A DNA stretch of 64,000 nt from Valencia hispanica. Lineage: Eukaryota > Chordata > Actinopteri > Cyprinodontiformes > Valenciidae. The stretch is taken from assembly GCA_963556495.2 (NCBI GenBank), contig OY747707.1:30281371-30345370 (forward strand), in the 5' to 3' direction. Positions within the stretch are counted from its first letter, which is position 1; every line of letters begins with the position of its first letter. The notes under the pieces were generated by a model, which was not told where the DNA came from, did no database searches, and saw only the letters and a program-made list of their open reading frames with translations. The position numbers were made by a program, and so were the translations under genes. Positions 42,501-53,473 of this stretch are shown one piece after another.

Positions 42501-45500
42501 GAGTGCTCTTTATAAAGATAGAAAGTTGAGTGAAAAGAAAAGTGTGGTTGGAAAAGATGCACAAATAACAGAGATAGAGATATTTTAAAGGATTGTGAAG
42601 CAATCATATTCCTGAACTTGGGGGATATTCACAAGGTGTAAAGCCAACTAAAAACATTTCTGTTTAGAGCTGTCTTCGAATAATGCTTTCATGTATCATG
42701 TTTCGTGTGTGCTTCTTGCTTTATTGATGTTTTTACTTTATATGCTTTGTCTGTGTTTTACTGCTATTTTTATTTTACCTCTTAATCATGTAAAGCACCT
42801 TGAATTACTTTGTTGTAGAAAGTCTGCTATACAAATAAAATAGCCTTCCCTTAACACAAACCCAACAGGACATGGGCTACGACTGTCACATTCCTTGTGT
42901 TAAGCGATTCCTGATCCTTAATGTAACAAGCACCTTATCTAGGCGGAGGAGAAAAACGACTAGACTGTTGCTCAGTGATCCAGCGTCAAGATGATTTATT
43001 GCTATCTTGTCTTGGACCTCTTAAACGGATAATGTTTATGCCCAGTCTCTTTCTTATTGTTGGATCATGAACATTGACCTTAACTGAGCCAAGTGAGGCC
43101 TGTAATGCTTTAGAAATGATTCTGGGTTCTTCTATGATCTCCAGGATAAGTTTTGAAACATCCTTGTAGATGTTGCCGGCCTGGGCCCTCTTGGGAAGGT
43201 TCACCAATGTTCCATGTTTTTTCCATTTGTAAATAATGGTTGGCATTGTGGTTCCTTGGAGTCTCTTTAACTCTTCCCAGATGTCAGTCACTTTGCGTCT
43301 CATATGTTCCTGAATTTCTTGGGTTCAGAACATTATGTTTTTGTTCCATTTAGGCAGTAAACCCTGGCCACAAAAATGTGGTTACAGTTAATACAAGATA
43401 TAACAAGTGGTAGGATTACTTTTTCACAAAGGAAGCTTTGGGTAACTCGTTTTCCTTCATAAAAAAACAAACTTGAAAATTTTGTATTTAAGCTTTAGTG
43501 TGACAAAAAAGTGAAATCAGACAAACTCTGAAGAGCAAATACTTCACGGCACTGCACGAGTTTCACTTTCTGAATTGCATTACCAAAACGGATATTTCAA
43601 CAATTTTCCACTTTACAGATATATACTTGTATTGTAATTTAGTTAAAACATTTTATGACGATCCAAAAGTGCTCTGTGCATCTATGCTCTTCAGGCTACA
43701 GACGAACAAACACGACGTATATAATGAAAAAAATGAATTCATATTTACATGCCACTGTCAGCGGTTAGAATCAGTCCAACAACCAGCTGCTCCTCAGTGA
43801 TCCGATGCCACAGCTTGTCAATTTTAGGTCTGGGAGACAGCGCTGGCGTTTCATACATCTTGTCATTCAGAGTCTCATCGCTGGACTCTTCATCACTGTC
43901 CCACAGGGCAACAAGGCCTTCCTAGACAGAGAGAACAAAGACCATAATCAGGAATGACAAATGGGTGACAGAACTGGCAGCAGCAGCAATTTATGTCAAA
44001 CATTATACTTTTGCTTTTTAGGCACAACCACACTAGACTTTTCTCAATCCTATTTAAAATAAAATCCTAAAACAATGCCATACTACAATTCTTTTTAATA
44101 ATTTAATTTTGATGTATTATTTATTATTGATGTATTATGTTGATGAGTATATATTGAAAAATGCTAAACAGTTAACGCCTTTGATTATGCCAGTGTAATA
44201 GCGTATAATCTGGGAAAACCCATTCAGCTGACCAGAACATTTTTAACAGCTTCATGCTACTTTTAGCATCAGCCAAACAACATGTCATGTACTGGCTGTC
44301 CGGATCCTGTTACAGCAATGACGATAAAACTTCTGATACGACTTCGTGTTAGAAGTTTTGGTCTTAGATTAACTTTTTACAAACACAAAACCATAACACT
44401 AAAACATTTTTCTTATATACAGTTCCTTCCAGATGTTTGCATATACTCATCACGGCCAATTATTGTCATATTTATTTTGGGCTTTGAATTAATTAATTTA
44501 AACTGCTTCTTTTTAAGGAAGCACTGATAATCCAGAAAAAGGTTGTTGTTTTTTTGTGGATTTGTTATTTAGTCATGGTAAAAATTATATATTGAGGCTT
44601 GAAAATATTCCCTAACTCCCACTAATATGTGGATAAATGTCCCTTTTTGCAAGCTGAAGAGAAACGTTGTGCTTTTTGAAGTCATCAACAAGCTTCTGAC
44701 TGAGTTCTAGTTGGATATTTGACAAATCCTCTCATTCTTTTAAAATGGTTGATTTCCTGGCACAGATCAGGCAATTATTCATGCACAACTTTCAACCATC
44801 TGACCCAAACTGCCAGCCTGAGAAAAAAGGAAATTCTTTAGGTGGATCAGCAACGACCCATGAACCAGAAACTGCTGGAACACCAATGCAACTCTTCATA
44901 GTAAATGGAGTTTAACATTTACAAGACTAAAAAGGTGATAAACAACAAAGAAGTCCCTGATCCAAAAATAAACACCTTAAACGTGAACTGAAATTTGAAA
45001 CTGGACATACGGAAAGGCTGAATGTTTTCCAGAGAAATGTTTTATAGTCAGACGAGACAATGAATGAGAAAATTGGCGACAATGACAAAAATTGGTGGCT
45101 TTATGCTGAGGGAGTGTTCGCTACAGCTGCATTTTACAAGAAGATACAACAAAAAAGAAGGGCTACCTCGAAATGTTTCATTTTCAACTCAAATAGCTAT
45201 TTGACTGAAATCTGGACACAATTAGATGGTCCACCAGAACAATGATCCCGAATACAGGCTTTAGAATGAGCCATGCAGGATAATGCTAAGCTTCTGAAAA
45301 GGCCCTGATCTAAAGCCTATTAAAAAAAATAAAAAATTCTGAGCTACACTATAAAGAACCAATTTCAATGAACGATACAATTTTTAATACAAGAAGAGAG
45401 GTGAAATATCCAGCTCGATAAATACTGTAACCTTGTTGAATGATTTTGGGTTATTCTTAAAATCAATAGCATAGATTTTATCAATTAGTTTAGAGTTTAT

Positions 45501-48500
45501 AAAGCTTTCTTTCATGTCGATTTAGCTCAATCCAGGGGTGTCACACTCCAATCCTCAAGGGACGGTGTCCTGCAACAGTTTGATGTGTCCAAAGTCCAAC
45601 ACACCTGATTCGACTGACTGAATTACCTCCTCATGCACTCAAGTTCTACAGAGTCTTGCTAATTACTGTACCTAATTATATTATCTAAAAGTTGTAGGAC
45701 GCCGGCCCTCAAGGATTAGAGTTTGACACCTGTGTAATAGACAATAGTGGGTAACAACATTCTTACTACAGCTAACTCTTAATTAGGCTACTTTGAATTT
45801 CTGGAGTAGGGTTCTGTAGAGCACTTAGGAGCAGTCTGCAACAGATACCACTCGATAAGCAAATTCTCACCGGAGAGTAGGGTTAACGGCACGTCAGACT
45901 GTGGCCAGTTTCTACTCCATTTGGCAATTCCACAGAATACAGCTTAAAAATGTACTAACTATTTAACTCATTGAACAGGATGAACAAGTAGCACAAAGTA
46001 CTTGTTCAGACAAGATTCAATCTCGTTTTAACTACCTGTCTCCCAGTGTAGAACAAATATTTATAAGGGCAAATTGGTTAGAAAATGTGTAAAAAATAAT
46101 CAGATAAACAGGAGAATTTTTTTGAATAAATCCATCCTATTCCCTGATTGCAAACAAATATCTTAAAAAAGAAAAACGGTAAAATAAGAAATATATGTCA
46201 AAAATGTAAGATCATCTTACATCTTCGTCAGCTCATAACATGGACATGACTTGAATACGCCCAAAGGTTGGGCTGGTAGGCTCTTTGTTCAAGAACTAGT
46301 CTTTTTTCAAGGCACTACATCCCAAGTAGAAATACCTGTCTCATAGGGAGGGGAAGCTGTCAAAAAACAAGGTGAAGGATTTTAAAAGATATTTTTCTCA
46401 CCACTCCTGCCTGGAAATTGACATGTCTTCATAACTCTACAACACTGCACCACATACATAAAACGTTCTTTTTTTAATTAAAAGCTGATTTTATTCCTGA
46501 AACTGGGCTTAAGTAATGTTGAAATTGCTTGAAGACAGAACATATTGCAAACTTTTATTTTACAGATGCACCACCGGACAAAAGCTTGGAAGCAAGATAA
46601 AACTTCCTTAGACTTTGCTTCTTCAAAGTAACCTCCTCTGGAATAACAACAGCATATATACAATGCAAATTGTGATTATTTTTTGTTACCAGATTCTTTT
46701 TCAACCCTAAAACTGAGGTCTTCTGTTCTTATGTTAACATTTATTCAGCTGTGGTCTGCTACCACCACTTCATACCTAAAGGAAAATTTTAGGAAATTCC
46801 CCAGTACTCATTCTGATTTTTCCAGAAATTCATGGCCTGTGGTGAGACAAAGCTCAGTGTAAAAAAGGACACTAGAGCCGTTTTCAGACAGAAGTTCTGG
46901 AATATTTGCGGACAATTCCACCCGGTCTTTAACCGGAGTTGTGTTTTCAAACACACCACTTTTTTGGGGAACATTGCCTTTCGGCGGCTTTCACACAGCA
47001 AGAAATTAAGAAATTAAGACTTAATTTCCCTCTGGGATCAATAAAGTATTTTTGAATTTGAAATGTACGTGGATATTACATAAAGATAGTGTGGCGGGCG
47101 TACATGTCATTTCTCCAAACAAATGGATTATTGCAAAGATGGTAGACAAAACAGGAGCTCTACTCGCAGTGCTCATCTTTGTGATGTGTGCAATTTTGCG
47201 CACATGGAAACGCTTAAGAGACATCGATGAAGACGCTGAAAGGAAAATAGTGACATTTCTACGTCATCAATGTGTGCGCTCACAGCGTTCCCTGCCCCCC
47301 TCCCCCCTTTTCCCCATCGCCCCACACCCCTCCAGCTTTCCCGGAACATTAGCGCACATTACCTGGTAGTCTGCAAACCCCATATCGCAAAAAGTCCGCT
47401 ATTGTTACTAGATCTTCATCCGTAAAATTACCGGTAAGGGGTATCTGGACAAAGTCTGGAAGATTGCTTTCAGACACAAAAGCAAAACAGACGAAGTCTG
47501 GAAAATTAGCGTTTTTCATGGCCTGTTTAAAAGGGGCTTAAGAAAAGAATGCAGTAAAGGAGGCTGCATAACATACTGCAAATGTATCGTTATCACAATA
47601 TTACTGTATGCAGTATCCACATACCAAAAATATACAAACATTCTCACATATTCTAGACCTTAAAAGTCCTTAAAAATATTTATATCAAACTTTTCTAGTC
47701 TGCATAGGAACCCTGTATGAAGATCAAGACTTCTCTACCTTTCTTAAATGGAATGTTCTCTTGTTTTTCCAAATTTGAAGAGTGCCTTAGCGATATGGGC
47801 CTACATCTTGCATATTTTATACCTCAAGGAACAAAGAAAGTCCTGGATTCCAAATACAAATTCCCGATCAACTCATCAGGATTCCTTCAGTTACATTTAA
47901 TTTGTAGGAATTTCTAGAGGTGCTAGTAAATGTGACATTTATCAATAATCATAAAGGCTGTTGATCAAATTATGTTGATGTGTATTAGTGTGTGGATATT
48001 AAATATTAATATAAGAAGCCACTTATTTTGGTCAGTGTGCATAAATTGCCTTAGTTTTTTAGTTGTCATTCTTTAAAGCATTTTACACAGTACAAAGTCC
48101 TTTGTGAAACGGTCCATGGTGTAGCAAGAATACACAACTAGCTGGTAATTGGATAACTGCTAGTTAGAAAGCTTATGTAGCACAACCACCCAGTTTTTAA
48201 TAGCCAAGCAAGTATAATGAACATTACCTGCTCAGGCTGGCTGAAAGCGGTCTCCCTCCCTGAAAGCAGATCAGTGAGGACTTGGATTGATTGCTGTAGG
48301 ACTCTGTCCTTCACTCTCACTTCTCTTTCAAGCTCTTGGAGGACGATCAATCCACTCTAAATTACAAATAATATTTGACTGAGAGAAATCTTTACAGACA
48401 GCATACATATTGAACCACTGATGGAATGAACAGAGGTCAATGTCAAGATATTCAAAACTCAGACATACCATATTCACACAGCTTTACATAAATATGAAGT

Positions 48501-51500
48501 ATATTACTTTTCAATACATGGAGAATAGGAATGGCCTTCAAAAAAAAAAAAAAAAAAAAGAGATAATAAATGCATATACAGTCTACCACTTGAACGTTTC
48601 ACATTTGATTATGTTACAACAACATACTCAGTGTATTTTATTGAGATTTTATGTGCAGTATTTATTTAAGTGGAAGGAAAACGACACGTGGTTTTCAGCA
48701 TGTTCTCCCAATAAGAAAATGAATCGTGTTAAGCATTTAGATTTGTCCATCTTTACACTGACACGCCTAAAAAAATCAGTTTATCTGTAAAAAATAAAAC
48801 ATTTTAAATTAAAACCCCTTTTATAACTTCCAAATTATGCTCTACTTTGGGAAATGTAGAACGTTTCAATGGGTATCAACAGTTTTGCCAGGCACTGTAT
48901 ACTCCGTTAGTTCCTGGGAATACATGAATAGGTCCAATACGTGCAATTATATTGTCAGGCCATTAACACAAACACCCTTGTTTGGGGGCTTCTTTCGTTA
49001 TGTTTCATTCTCACCTGTAGTCTGGATTCCAAAGCCTGAAGAGTGAGGAGTGAGTTTTCTTGAGGAGGTAGGCTTGTCTTTGGTGCTTCAGATCCTTGAC
49101 CACACTAAACATGTTTTTTATTAGACATATTATAATCCATACCGGTAATCTTTGTTAATATACCTTAAAGTAAATGCAGAACCCTTACAGAGTAAGATAT
49201 ACCACAAATGTCAGTGATAAGGAATTTTTCCAGTGGCTCCCTGGCTTGATTCCTAAAAAGCAGCAGCATCTGCTCCGTTCCACATCCAAGGAAATCATCC
49301 ACGTGGGCGGAGCTGACATCTGACCAACATGAGGCTATCTGGAAAAGATTTGTTGCAAAAACAGAGTTTAAATATGATCCAAATGTTATTGTGTCTTACA
49401 AAAGTATTCACACCCCTTGAATGTTTTCAAATGTCATTTTAAAAAGGAGCTGTACGATATTAGAAACATTTTACAATGGCAAATATACTGGTATATATTG
49501 TGTGTTGACAATATGAGTTAAGCCATTCATGTCCAGTGTGACCTGCTGCCATGTAGATCTGTCCAACCAGATAAATATTACATTAGCATGTAAAAATGCA
49601 TGTTCGTAACACTTGGAATATATCAGCAAACAATTATTGCATTGATACTGGAATGACATATTTACAATGTATTGTGCAGCCTTTCATGTTACACCCACAA
49701 ACTTCAATCAATGTTTATTTAGATTTGTGTGATAGACTAACACAGTGGTGCATAACTGAAGAGTAAGGAAAATTATAAATGTTTTTTGATCATTTTTACA
49801 AATACAGATTCGGAAAGCATCTTGTGGATTTGTATTCTCCCCAGTGAGTCACTCATCACTTCACAGAACCATCGTTCACTGCAATTATACGGTAATGCCA
49901 AGTCTTTTTGGCTATGCTCTGTTCCTGCACAACACATCTATAGAATTAGATTTAGATCCGTTGATCAATGCAAAATAGCTCAAGTTTATTCAGACTAGAA
50001 AAAAAGCATTCATTAACACCAATTTCCAAGTCTTGCCACATAATCTCATTTAGATTTAGGGCTGTACTTTGACTGGGCCATTCTGACACTCGAATTGTTA
50101 GCTGTATGTTTAGAATCATCTTGCTGGAGGGTTAACCTCCTACAGCATTATGCTGCCACTACCTAATTTTGGTCTCAACTGACCCAAGCGCCTATGTTTG
50201 CTTTTTGCCCCCCGTATGGCTCATGGAGAACTTTAACTCTTATGACTTTCTTTCAACAAAGTCCTTGTTCTGCCTCCACATTTGTGAAGTGCAAAACTAA
50301 TATGTATATATTATTTAATAGTTAAGTGACTTTCGAAGATGAATGGCTGCACTGAATTTCATTAAGAGGTATAGGATCAAAAGGGCTGAATCCATAACAT
50401 CCAGCCAACACTTTTCTGACTTTTTTGTAAACTAGTTTGAAAACTACAGTCGTGGCCAAAAGTTTTGAGAATTACATAAATATTGGAAAAGTTGCTGCTT
50501 AAGTTTTTTAACTCAGGTGAGAATGTTGACGAGCAGAAGATTGGAGATCATTATGTCAGGCTGATTGGGTTAGAATGGCAGACTTGAGATGTATGTTAAA
50601 AGGAGGGTGATGCTTGAAATCGTTGTTCTTCCATTGTTAACCATGGTGACCTGCAAAGAAACGCGTGCAGCCATCATTGCGTTGTGCATAAAAATGGCTT
50701 CACAGGCAAGGATATTGTGGCTACTAAAATTGCACCTAAATCAACAATTCATAGGATTATCAAGAACTTCAAGGAAAGAAGTTCAATTCTTGTTAAGAAG
50801 GCTTCAGGGCGTCCAAGAAAGTCCAGAAAGCGCCAGGATCGTCTCCTAAAGAGGATTCAGCTGCGGGATCGGAGTGCCACCAGTGCAGAGCTTGCTCAGG
50901 AATGGCAGCAGGCAGATGTGAGTGCATCTGCATGCACAGTGAGGCGAATACTTTTGGAAGATGGCCTGGTGTCAAGCAGGGCAGCAAAGAAGCCACTTCT
51001 CTCCAAAAAAAAACAATCAGGGACAGATTGATCTTCTGCAGAAAGTATGGTGAATGGACTGCTGAGGACCGGGGCAAAGTCATATTCTCCGATGAAGCCT
51101 CATTCCGATTGTTTGGGGCATCTGGAGAAAGGCTTGTCCGGAGAAGAAAAGGTGAGCGCTACCATCAGTCCTGTGTCATGCCAACAGTAAAGCATCCTGA
51201 GACCATTCATGTGTGGGGTTGCTTCTCATCCAAGGGAGTGGGCTCACTTACAATTTTGCGCAAAAACACAGACGTGAATAAAGAATGGTACCAAAACACC
51301 CTCCAACAGCAACTTCTTCCAAAAATCCAACAACAGTTTGGTGAAGAACAATGCATTTTCCAGCACGATGGAGCACCGTGCCATAAGGCAAAAGTGATAA
51401 ATAAGTGGCTAGGGGACCAAAACGTTGAAATTTTGGGTCCATGGCCTGGAAACTCCCCAGATCTTAATCCCATTGAGAACTTGTGGTCAGTCCTCAAGAG

Positions 51501-52890
51501 GCAGGTGGACAAACAAAAACCCACTAATTCTGACAAACTCCAAGAAGTGATATGAAAGAATGGTTTGCTATCACTCAGGATTTGGCCCAGAAGTTGTAGC
51601 ATGTTGAAGCATGCCCAGTCGAATTGCAGAGGTCCTGAAAAAGAAGGGCCAACACTGCAAATACTGACTCTTTGCATAAATGTCATGTAATTGTCAATAA
51701 AAACCTTTGAAACGTATAAAGTGCTTGTAATTATATTTCAGTACATCACAGAAACAACTGAAACAAAGATCTAAAAGTAGTTTTGCAGCAAACTTTGTGA
51801 AAACTAATATTTGTGTCAGTCTCAAAACTTTTGGCCACAACTGTATGTATTCCCCTCTTTCCATTTTACATTAATTCCCCTTTTTTGTTGGTTATTTTAA
51901 AATCCCAATAAAATGACAAAATGGGAAAAACCTAATGGGGTGAGAATCCTTTTAATACTGTGGACTCCAGATTATACGTACCTGAAATGTTTCCTTCCAT
52001 ACAGCACAAACATGCCCCTCTTTAAAGGCTACAATGAACAGACATCCGTTTCTTCCAGTGTTGACCATCTGAATGTCTTCGGGCTGCTCAAAGGGAAGCT
52101 CACATGTGTCTTTTACCATCCCGTTTTCAAAAAGCACAAGCTGGCGATTTGAAGTTGCTGCAACAACAGCACATCTCAGCACATCGTCCACTCTGTCGGC
52201 AGCGAGAACCTGCATGCACTGTGTGATGCAAATATAGGGATGGGGTAAAATCAAAGTGCCATCAAACACTTGTCCATCCTCAAGAAAATAGCCAAGTGTT
52301 GGGGATTTGTTAGTTAAGAGAGGTTCTGAAAGTCCAAGAGCAAAAAGCTTTCCTTTATGTATTGGAAGCTCTCCAAAAAGACATTTTGAGATTTGAAAGG
52401 GGATCTTTCTGACCCCCTCTGTCAGGGGGGACGTATAAAACCCACTGTTGTCATGGCTCCACAGCACTGTGGGGCCCTTAAGGATGCACACGTCACCCTT
52501 CATTTGATAGGGGAGCTTGAACTCAATGCAGGGCTCCAGTCGGTGTGAGCTGCTCAGAGCGAGTAGGCTGTACTGGAAGCTGCTTCCCTTCTCACTCTTC
52601 TTTGTTACCAAAATGAACGCACTTTTCACCCTCTTCTGAACGTCTGCCGCACATTTACACCTTACAATGTCCACATGAGCTGACACTTTCCTGCTGATGG
52701 CAGCCGCTCCCTCTGTTGCCTTCAGGAACGCGTTGCCTTCACGGTCAAAGTAGAAACTGCGGAATGTTAGTCCGCTTCTTTCGCTCGCATTCACGGCTGG
52801 ATCTGGTTTGCAGGTAAGTAGGATTACCTTTCCGCCGTGTGAGAGGCTGTGGACACTTCGGTGCGAATCTTCCGTGGACAACTTCTCCAT
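39121..52890 (-). CDS. fancb: Fanconi anaemia core complex subunit B (spliced gene, complete)
   Basis: Nuclear scaffold protein. With FANCL and FAAP100 it forms the catalytic module that monoubiquitinates FANCD2-FANCI at DNA interstrand crosslinks. Exons in transcript order: 52890-51982, 49338-49189, 49104-49015, 48356-48228, 43921-43749, 41941-41520, 41439-41199, 39568-39121. They total 2562 nt and 853 residues (human about 859), with all phases closing. Identification rests on short stretches shared with human FANCB as I recall it: AVWKE-FQ, DDF-G-GTEQ-LLLF, K-W-R followed by LVVG, and FEG. The protein is otherwise fast-evolving, with no enzymatic motif. Its 3' end faces glra2. Confidence 0.93.
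40130..41135 (+). mobile_element. Tc1-like relic in fancb intron 7
   Basis: Contains GCCTCAGAGGTTTGTTAGAG and a degenerate N-terminal transposase frame (40590-40850), then CTTCCAGCAGGACAATGCTA from the catalytic region. Interrupted by an L2-type tail at 40326-40447. Opposite in orientation to fancb. Confidence 0.6.
40326..40447 (+). mobile_element. L2-type LINE 3' tail with target duplication
   Basis: 122 bp beginning TGCGATGGATTGGCGACCTG and ending in ATGGATGGATGA. It is flanked by direct repeats TTATATAACCC at 40315-40325 and 40448-40458. Strongly 5'-truncated retrotransposed copy inside the Tc1 relic. Confidence 0.75.
41199..41439 (-). CDS. fancb: fancb exon 7
   Basis: 241 nt, residues 625-705, after an 80-nt intron; donor ACAAG|GTATAC. 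Encodes DLLSLLTVLDHWVLHINSPD and LLLRWHQINSFEGDLSIHTR. The latter aligns with the human W-Q-PFEG-L-I segment. Confidence 0.92.
41520..41941 (-). CDS. fancb: fancb exon 6
   Basis: 422 nt, residues 484-625, acceptor TTCCAG and donor ACGG|GTAAAA. The correct frame is the one that joins exon 5 (split ATA codon), giving LLTEPGQSSMPAVIQTRSQ and RLAVTAATKLAPLLTSGCVK. An overlapping open frame in another phase does not splice. Confidence 0.9.
42575..43600 (-). mobile_element. Tc1-like transposase relic plus LINE tail, fancb intron 5
   Basis: A 105-codon frame at 42986-43303 (-) resembles the paired-type helix-turn-helix of Tc1 transposases: MPTIIYKWKKHGTLVNLPKR, then DPTIRKRLGINI. No catalytic domain follows. 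At about 42635-42845 (+) a LINE-like 3' tail is recognisable (LKTFLFRAVF, then GTAAAGCACCTTGAATTAC and TATACAAATAAA). Confidence 0.55.
43749..43921 (-). CDS. fancb: fancb exon 5
   Basis: 173 nt, residues 427-484, CTAG acceptor and AT|GTAAAT donor. Acidic serine-rich start (ALWDSDEESSDETLND), then KLWHRITEEQLVVGLIL, which aligns with the human core K-W-R followed by LVVG. Confidence 0.9.
44418..45320. mobile_element. Decayed Tc1-like relic
   Basis: Left end ACAGTTCCTTCCAGATGTTT, then AACAAGCTTCTGACTGAGTT, which it shares with the relic at 16430-17600. The right part (GCCATGCAGGATAATGCTAA) resembles the catalytic DNA. No frame. Confidence 0.45.
45533..45734. mobile_element. Fold-back MITE (hAT-like)
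   Basis: The left arm CAGGGGTGTCACACTCCAAT and the right arm (inverse CACAGGTGTCAAACTCTAAT) pair over about 44 bases. They share GGACGGTGTCC / GGCCGGCGTCC. The family is widespread in fish genomes as recalled. No clean 8-bp target duplication seen. Confidence 0.7.
46850..47530. repeat. Probable dispersed repeat with GC-rich centre
   Basis: Contains TCAGACAGAAGTTCTGG near 46886 and related TTTCAGACACAAAAGC / GACGAAGTCTGGAAAA words on the right. There is a C-rich run near 47287-47340. A LINE-like tail (TTTCCCTCTGGGATCAATAA) sits at about 47025. Family not identified. Confidence 0.35.
48228..48356 (-). CDS. fancb: fancb exon 4
   Basis: 129 nt, residues 384-426, phase 0, TTTAG acceptor and CAG|GTAATG donor. 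The peptide is a charged amphipathic helix (IVLQELEREVRVKDRVLQQS), compatible with a coiled coil. Confidence 0.9.
48579..48897. mobile_element. 319-bp Tc1-type MITE in fancb intron 3
   Basis: TA|CAGTCTACCACTTGAACG at left and GTTTTGCCAGGCACTG|TA at right, with inverse Tc1-like terminal sequence inward (GATTATGTTACAACAACA). No coding content. Confidence 0.6.
49015..49104 (-). CDS. fancb: fancb exon 3
   Basis: 90 nt, residues 354-383, phase 0, TTTAG acceptor and CAG|GTGAGA donor. Encodes a low-conservation linker ending LLTLQALESRLQ, helical in character. Confidence 0.88.
49189..49338 (-). CDS. fancb: fancb exon 2
   Basis: 150 nt, residues 304-353, phase 0 at both ends (CAG|ATAGCC, TACTCT|GTAAGG). 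Encodes VDDFLGCGTEQMLLLF, the most recognisable FANCB motif in the window. Too short to be picked up by a long-ORF scan. Confidence 0.93.
50447..51843 (+). mobile_element. Young Tc1/mariner transposon with terminal repeats and TA targets
   Basis: 1397 bp. Ends CAGTCGTGGCCAAAAGTTTT and, inverted, CAGTTGTGGCCAAAAGTTTT are exactly flanked by TA (50445-50446, 51844-51845). It carries one transposase gene, disrupted by small lesions. It lies in fancb intron 1, opposite to fancb. Confidence 0.92.
50640..51667 (+). pseudogene. Tc1-like transposase, DD35E type, frameshifted
   Basis: DNA-cutting and -joining enzyme of a Tc1-like element. The N-terminal DNA-binding part (about 50684-51000) shows KSTIHRIIKNFKERSS and the GRPRKS hook. 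The catalytic part (about 51015-51555) shows FSDEASFRLF, FQHDGAPCHKAK and SPDLNPIENLWS. The catalytic triad is present, with 35 residues between the second Asp and the Glu. Lesions: a frameshift at the A-run near 51006-51015, and a frame-breaking change near 51553 (in-frame TGA). The original C terminus (IAEVLKKKGQHCKY, stop at 51665-51667) is readable in another frame. Probably inactive. Start of the frame uncertain. Confidence 0.88.
51982..52890 (-). CDS. fancb: fancb exon 1 (coding)
   Basis: 909 nt, residues 1-303, about a third of the protein, starting at ATG 52890 and ending TTTCAG|GTACGT. It covers the N-terminal region, predicted beta-rich in the family. It ends in CAVWKETFQ, a conserved FANCB stretch. 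The frame is open throughout. Confidence 0.93.
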
Positions 52891-53168
52891 TATGTGATGC
52901 TTCCCGCCTGGTTCGCTGCCTTTAGGTTGGAGCCGGTTATTTTCGTGACACAGTGGCTGTAAATAAAGCGAAAACTATAGGCTAAATGTTTCTCTGTGAA
53001 CAGAACAAAGACGCACCTATAAGTTTTCACGCCAGCTAGGAGTACATTCAACAATGCTTTATATCATGTCAGTCAAAATAGCGCGCCATACTGATGATGA
53101 AGTTGGCGTCCGAATTGTAGAGTCCGATTTTGATGTTGATTAGGGGCTATTTCACCTTTTTTGTCATA

Positions 53169-53340
53169 AGATAGATGTGGGTAGAGCACCGAAAAATTGT
53201 ACTCCAGTAATAGAAGCACTACTTCAGCATATTTTTTTCTCAAGTAAAAGTCAACAGTAGCCGTCCAGGAAATTACTCAAGTAAGAGTAAAAAAAGTATT
53301 TGGCACAAAGACTACTTGAGTACTGGTACTTTAAACATTA
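53169..53340. repeat. Partial hAT-like repeat (ACTCAAGTA-rich)
   Basis: GTGGGTAGAGCACCGAAAAA, then repeated ACTCAAGTAAGAGTA words: a decayed, truncated relative of the element at 53474-54456. Confidence 0.5.
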
Positions 53341-53473
53341 AAATGAAAAAAAGTGGATACAAATAAATAACATTTACAAAATATTTTGAGCAGAAGAAAC
53401 ACTTTTCTAAGTTAGATTTATTCAATACAATACCAATACTTACAGTAAGTAATGTGAATATGTATCTTAGAAC

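Larger units (their letters stand above)
43922..48227 (-). other. fancb: fancb intron 4, repeats only
   Basis: 4.3 kb with no exon recognised. It holds a decayed Tc1 relic (about 44418-45320), a fold-back hAT-like MITE (45533-45734) and an unidentified repeat with a GC-rich centre (about 46850-47530). Confidence 0.65.
49393..51960. mobile_element. Older Tc1-like relic filling fancb intron 1
   Basis: Left part starts ACAAAAGTATTCACACCCCT. The right part (CCCAATAAAATGACAAAATG, then a decayed end) resumes at 51846 after the younger Tc1 insertion at 50447-51843. The relic occupies almost the whole 2643-nt intron and stops about 20 bases from the exon 1 donor. Confidence 0.6.

Noticed and set aside
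46832..47369. Frames with a hydrophobic start (for example 47052-47369) as a small membrane protein gene
   Set aside because: They sit inside a repeat-like block with a LINE tail and have no splice or homology support.
50902..51555. Intact functional transposase
   Set aside because: The N-terminal DNA-binding half is in another frame across an A-run, and an in-frame TGA precedes the recognisable C terminus.
52160..52890. fancb exon 1 as a single-exon retrocopy
   Set aside because: It splices in frame through seven further exons with matching phases over 13 kb, so it is the true gene.
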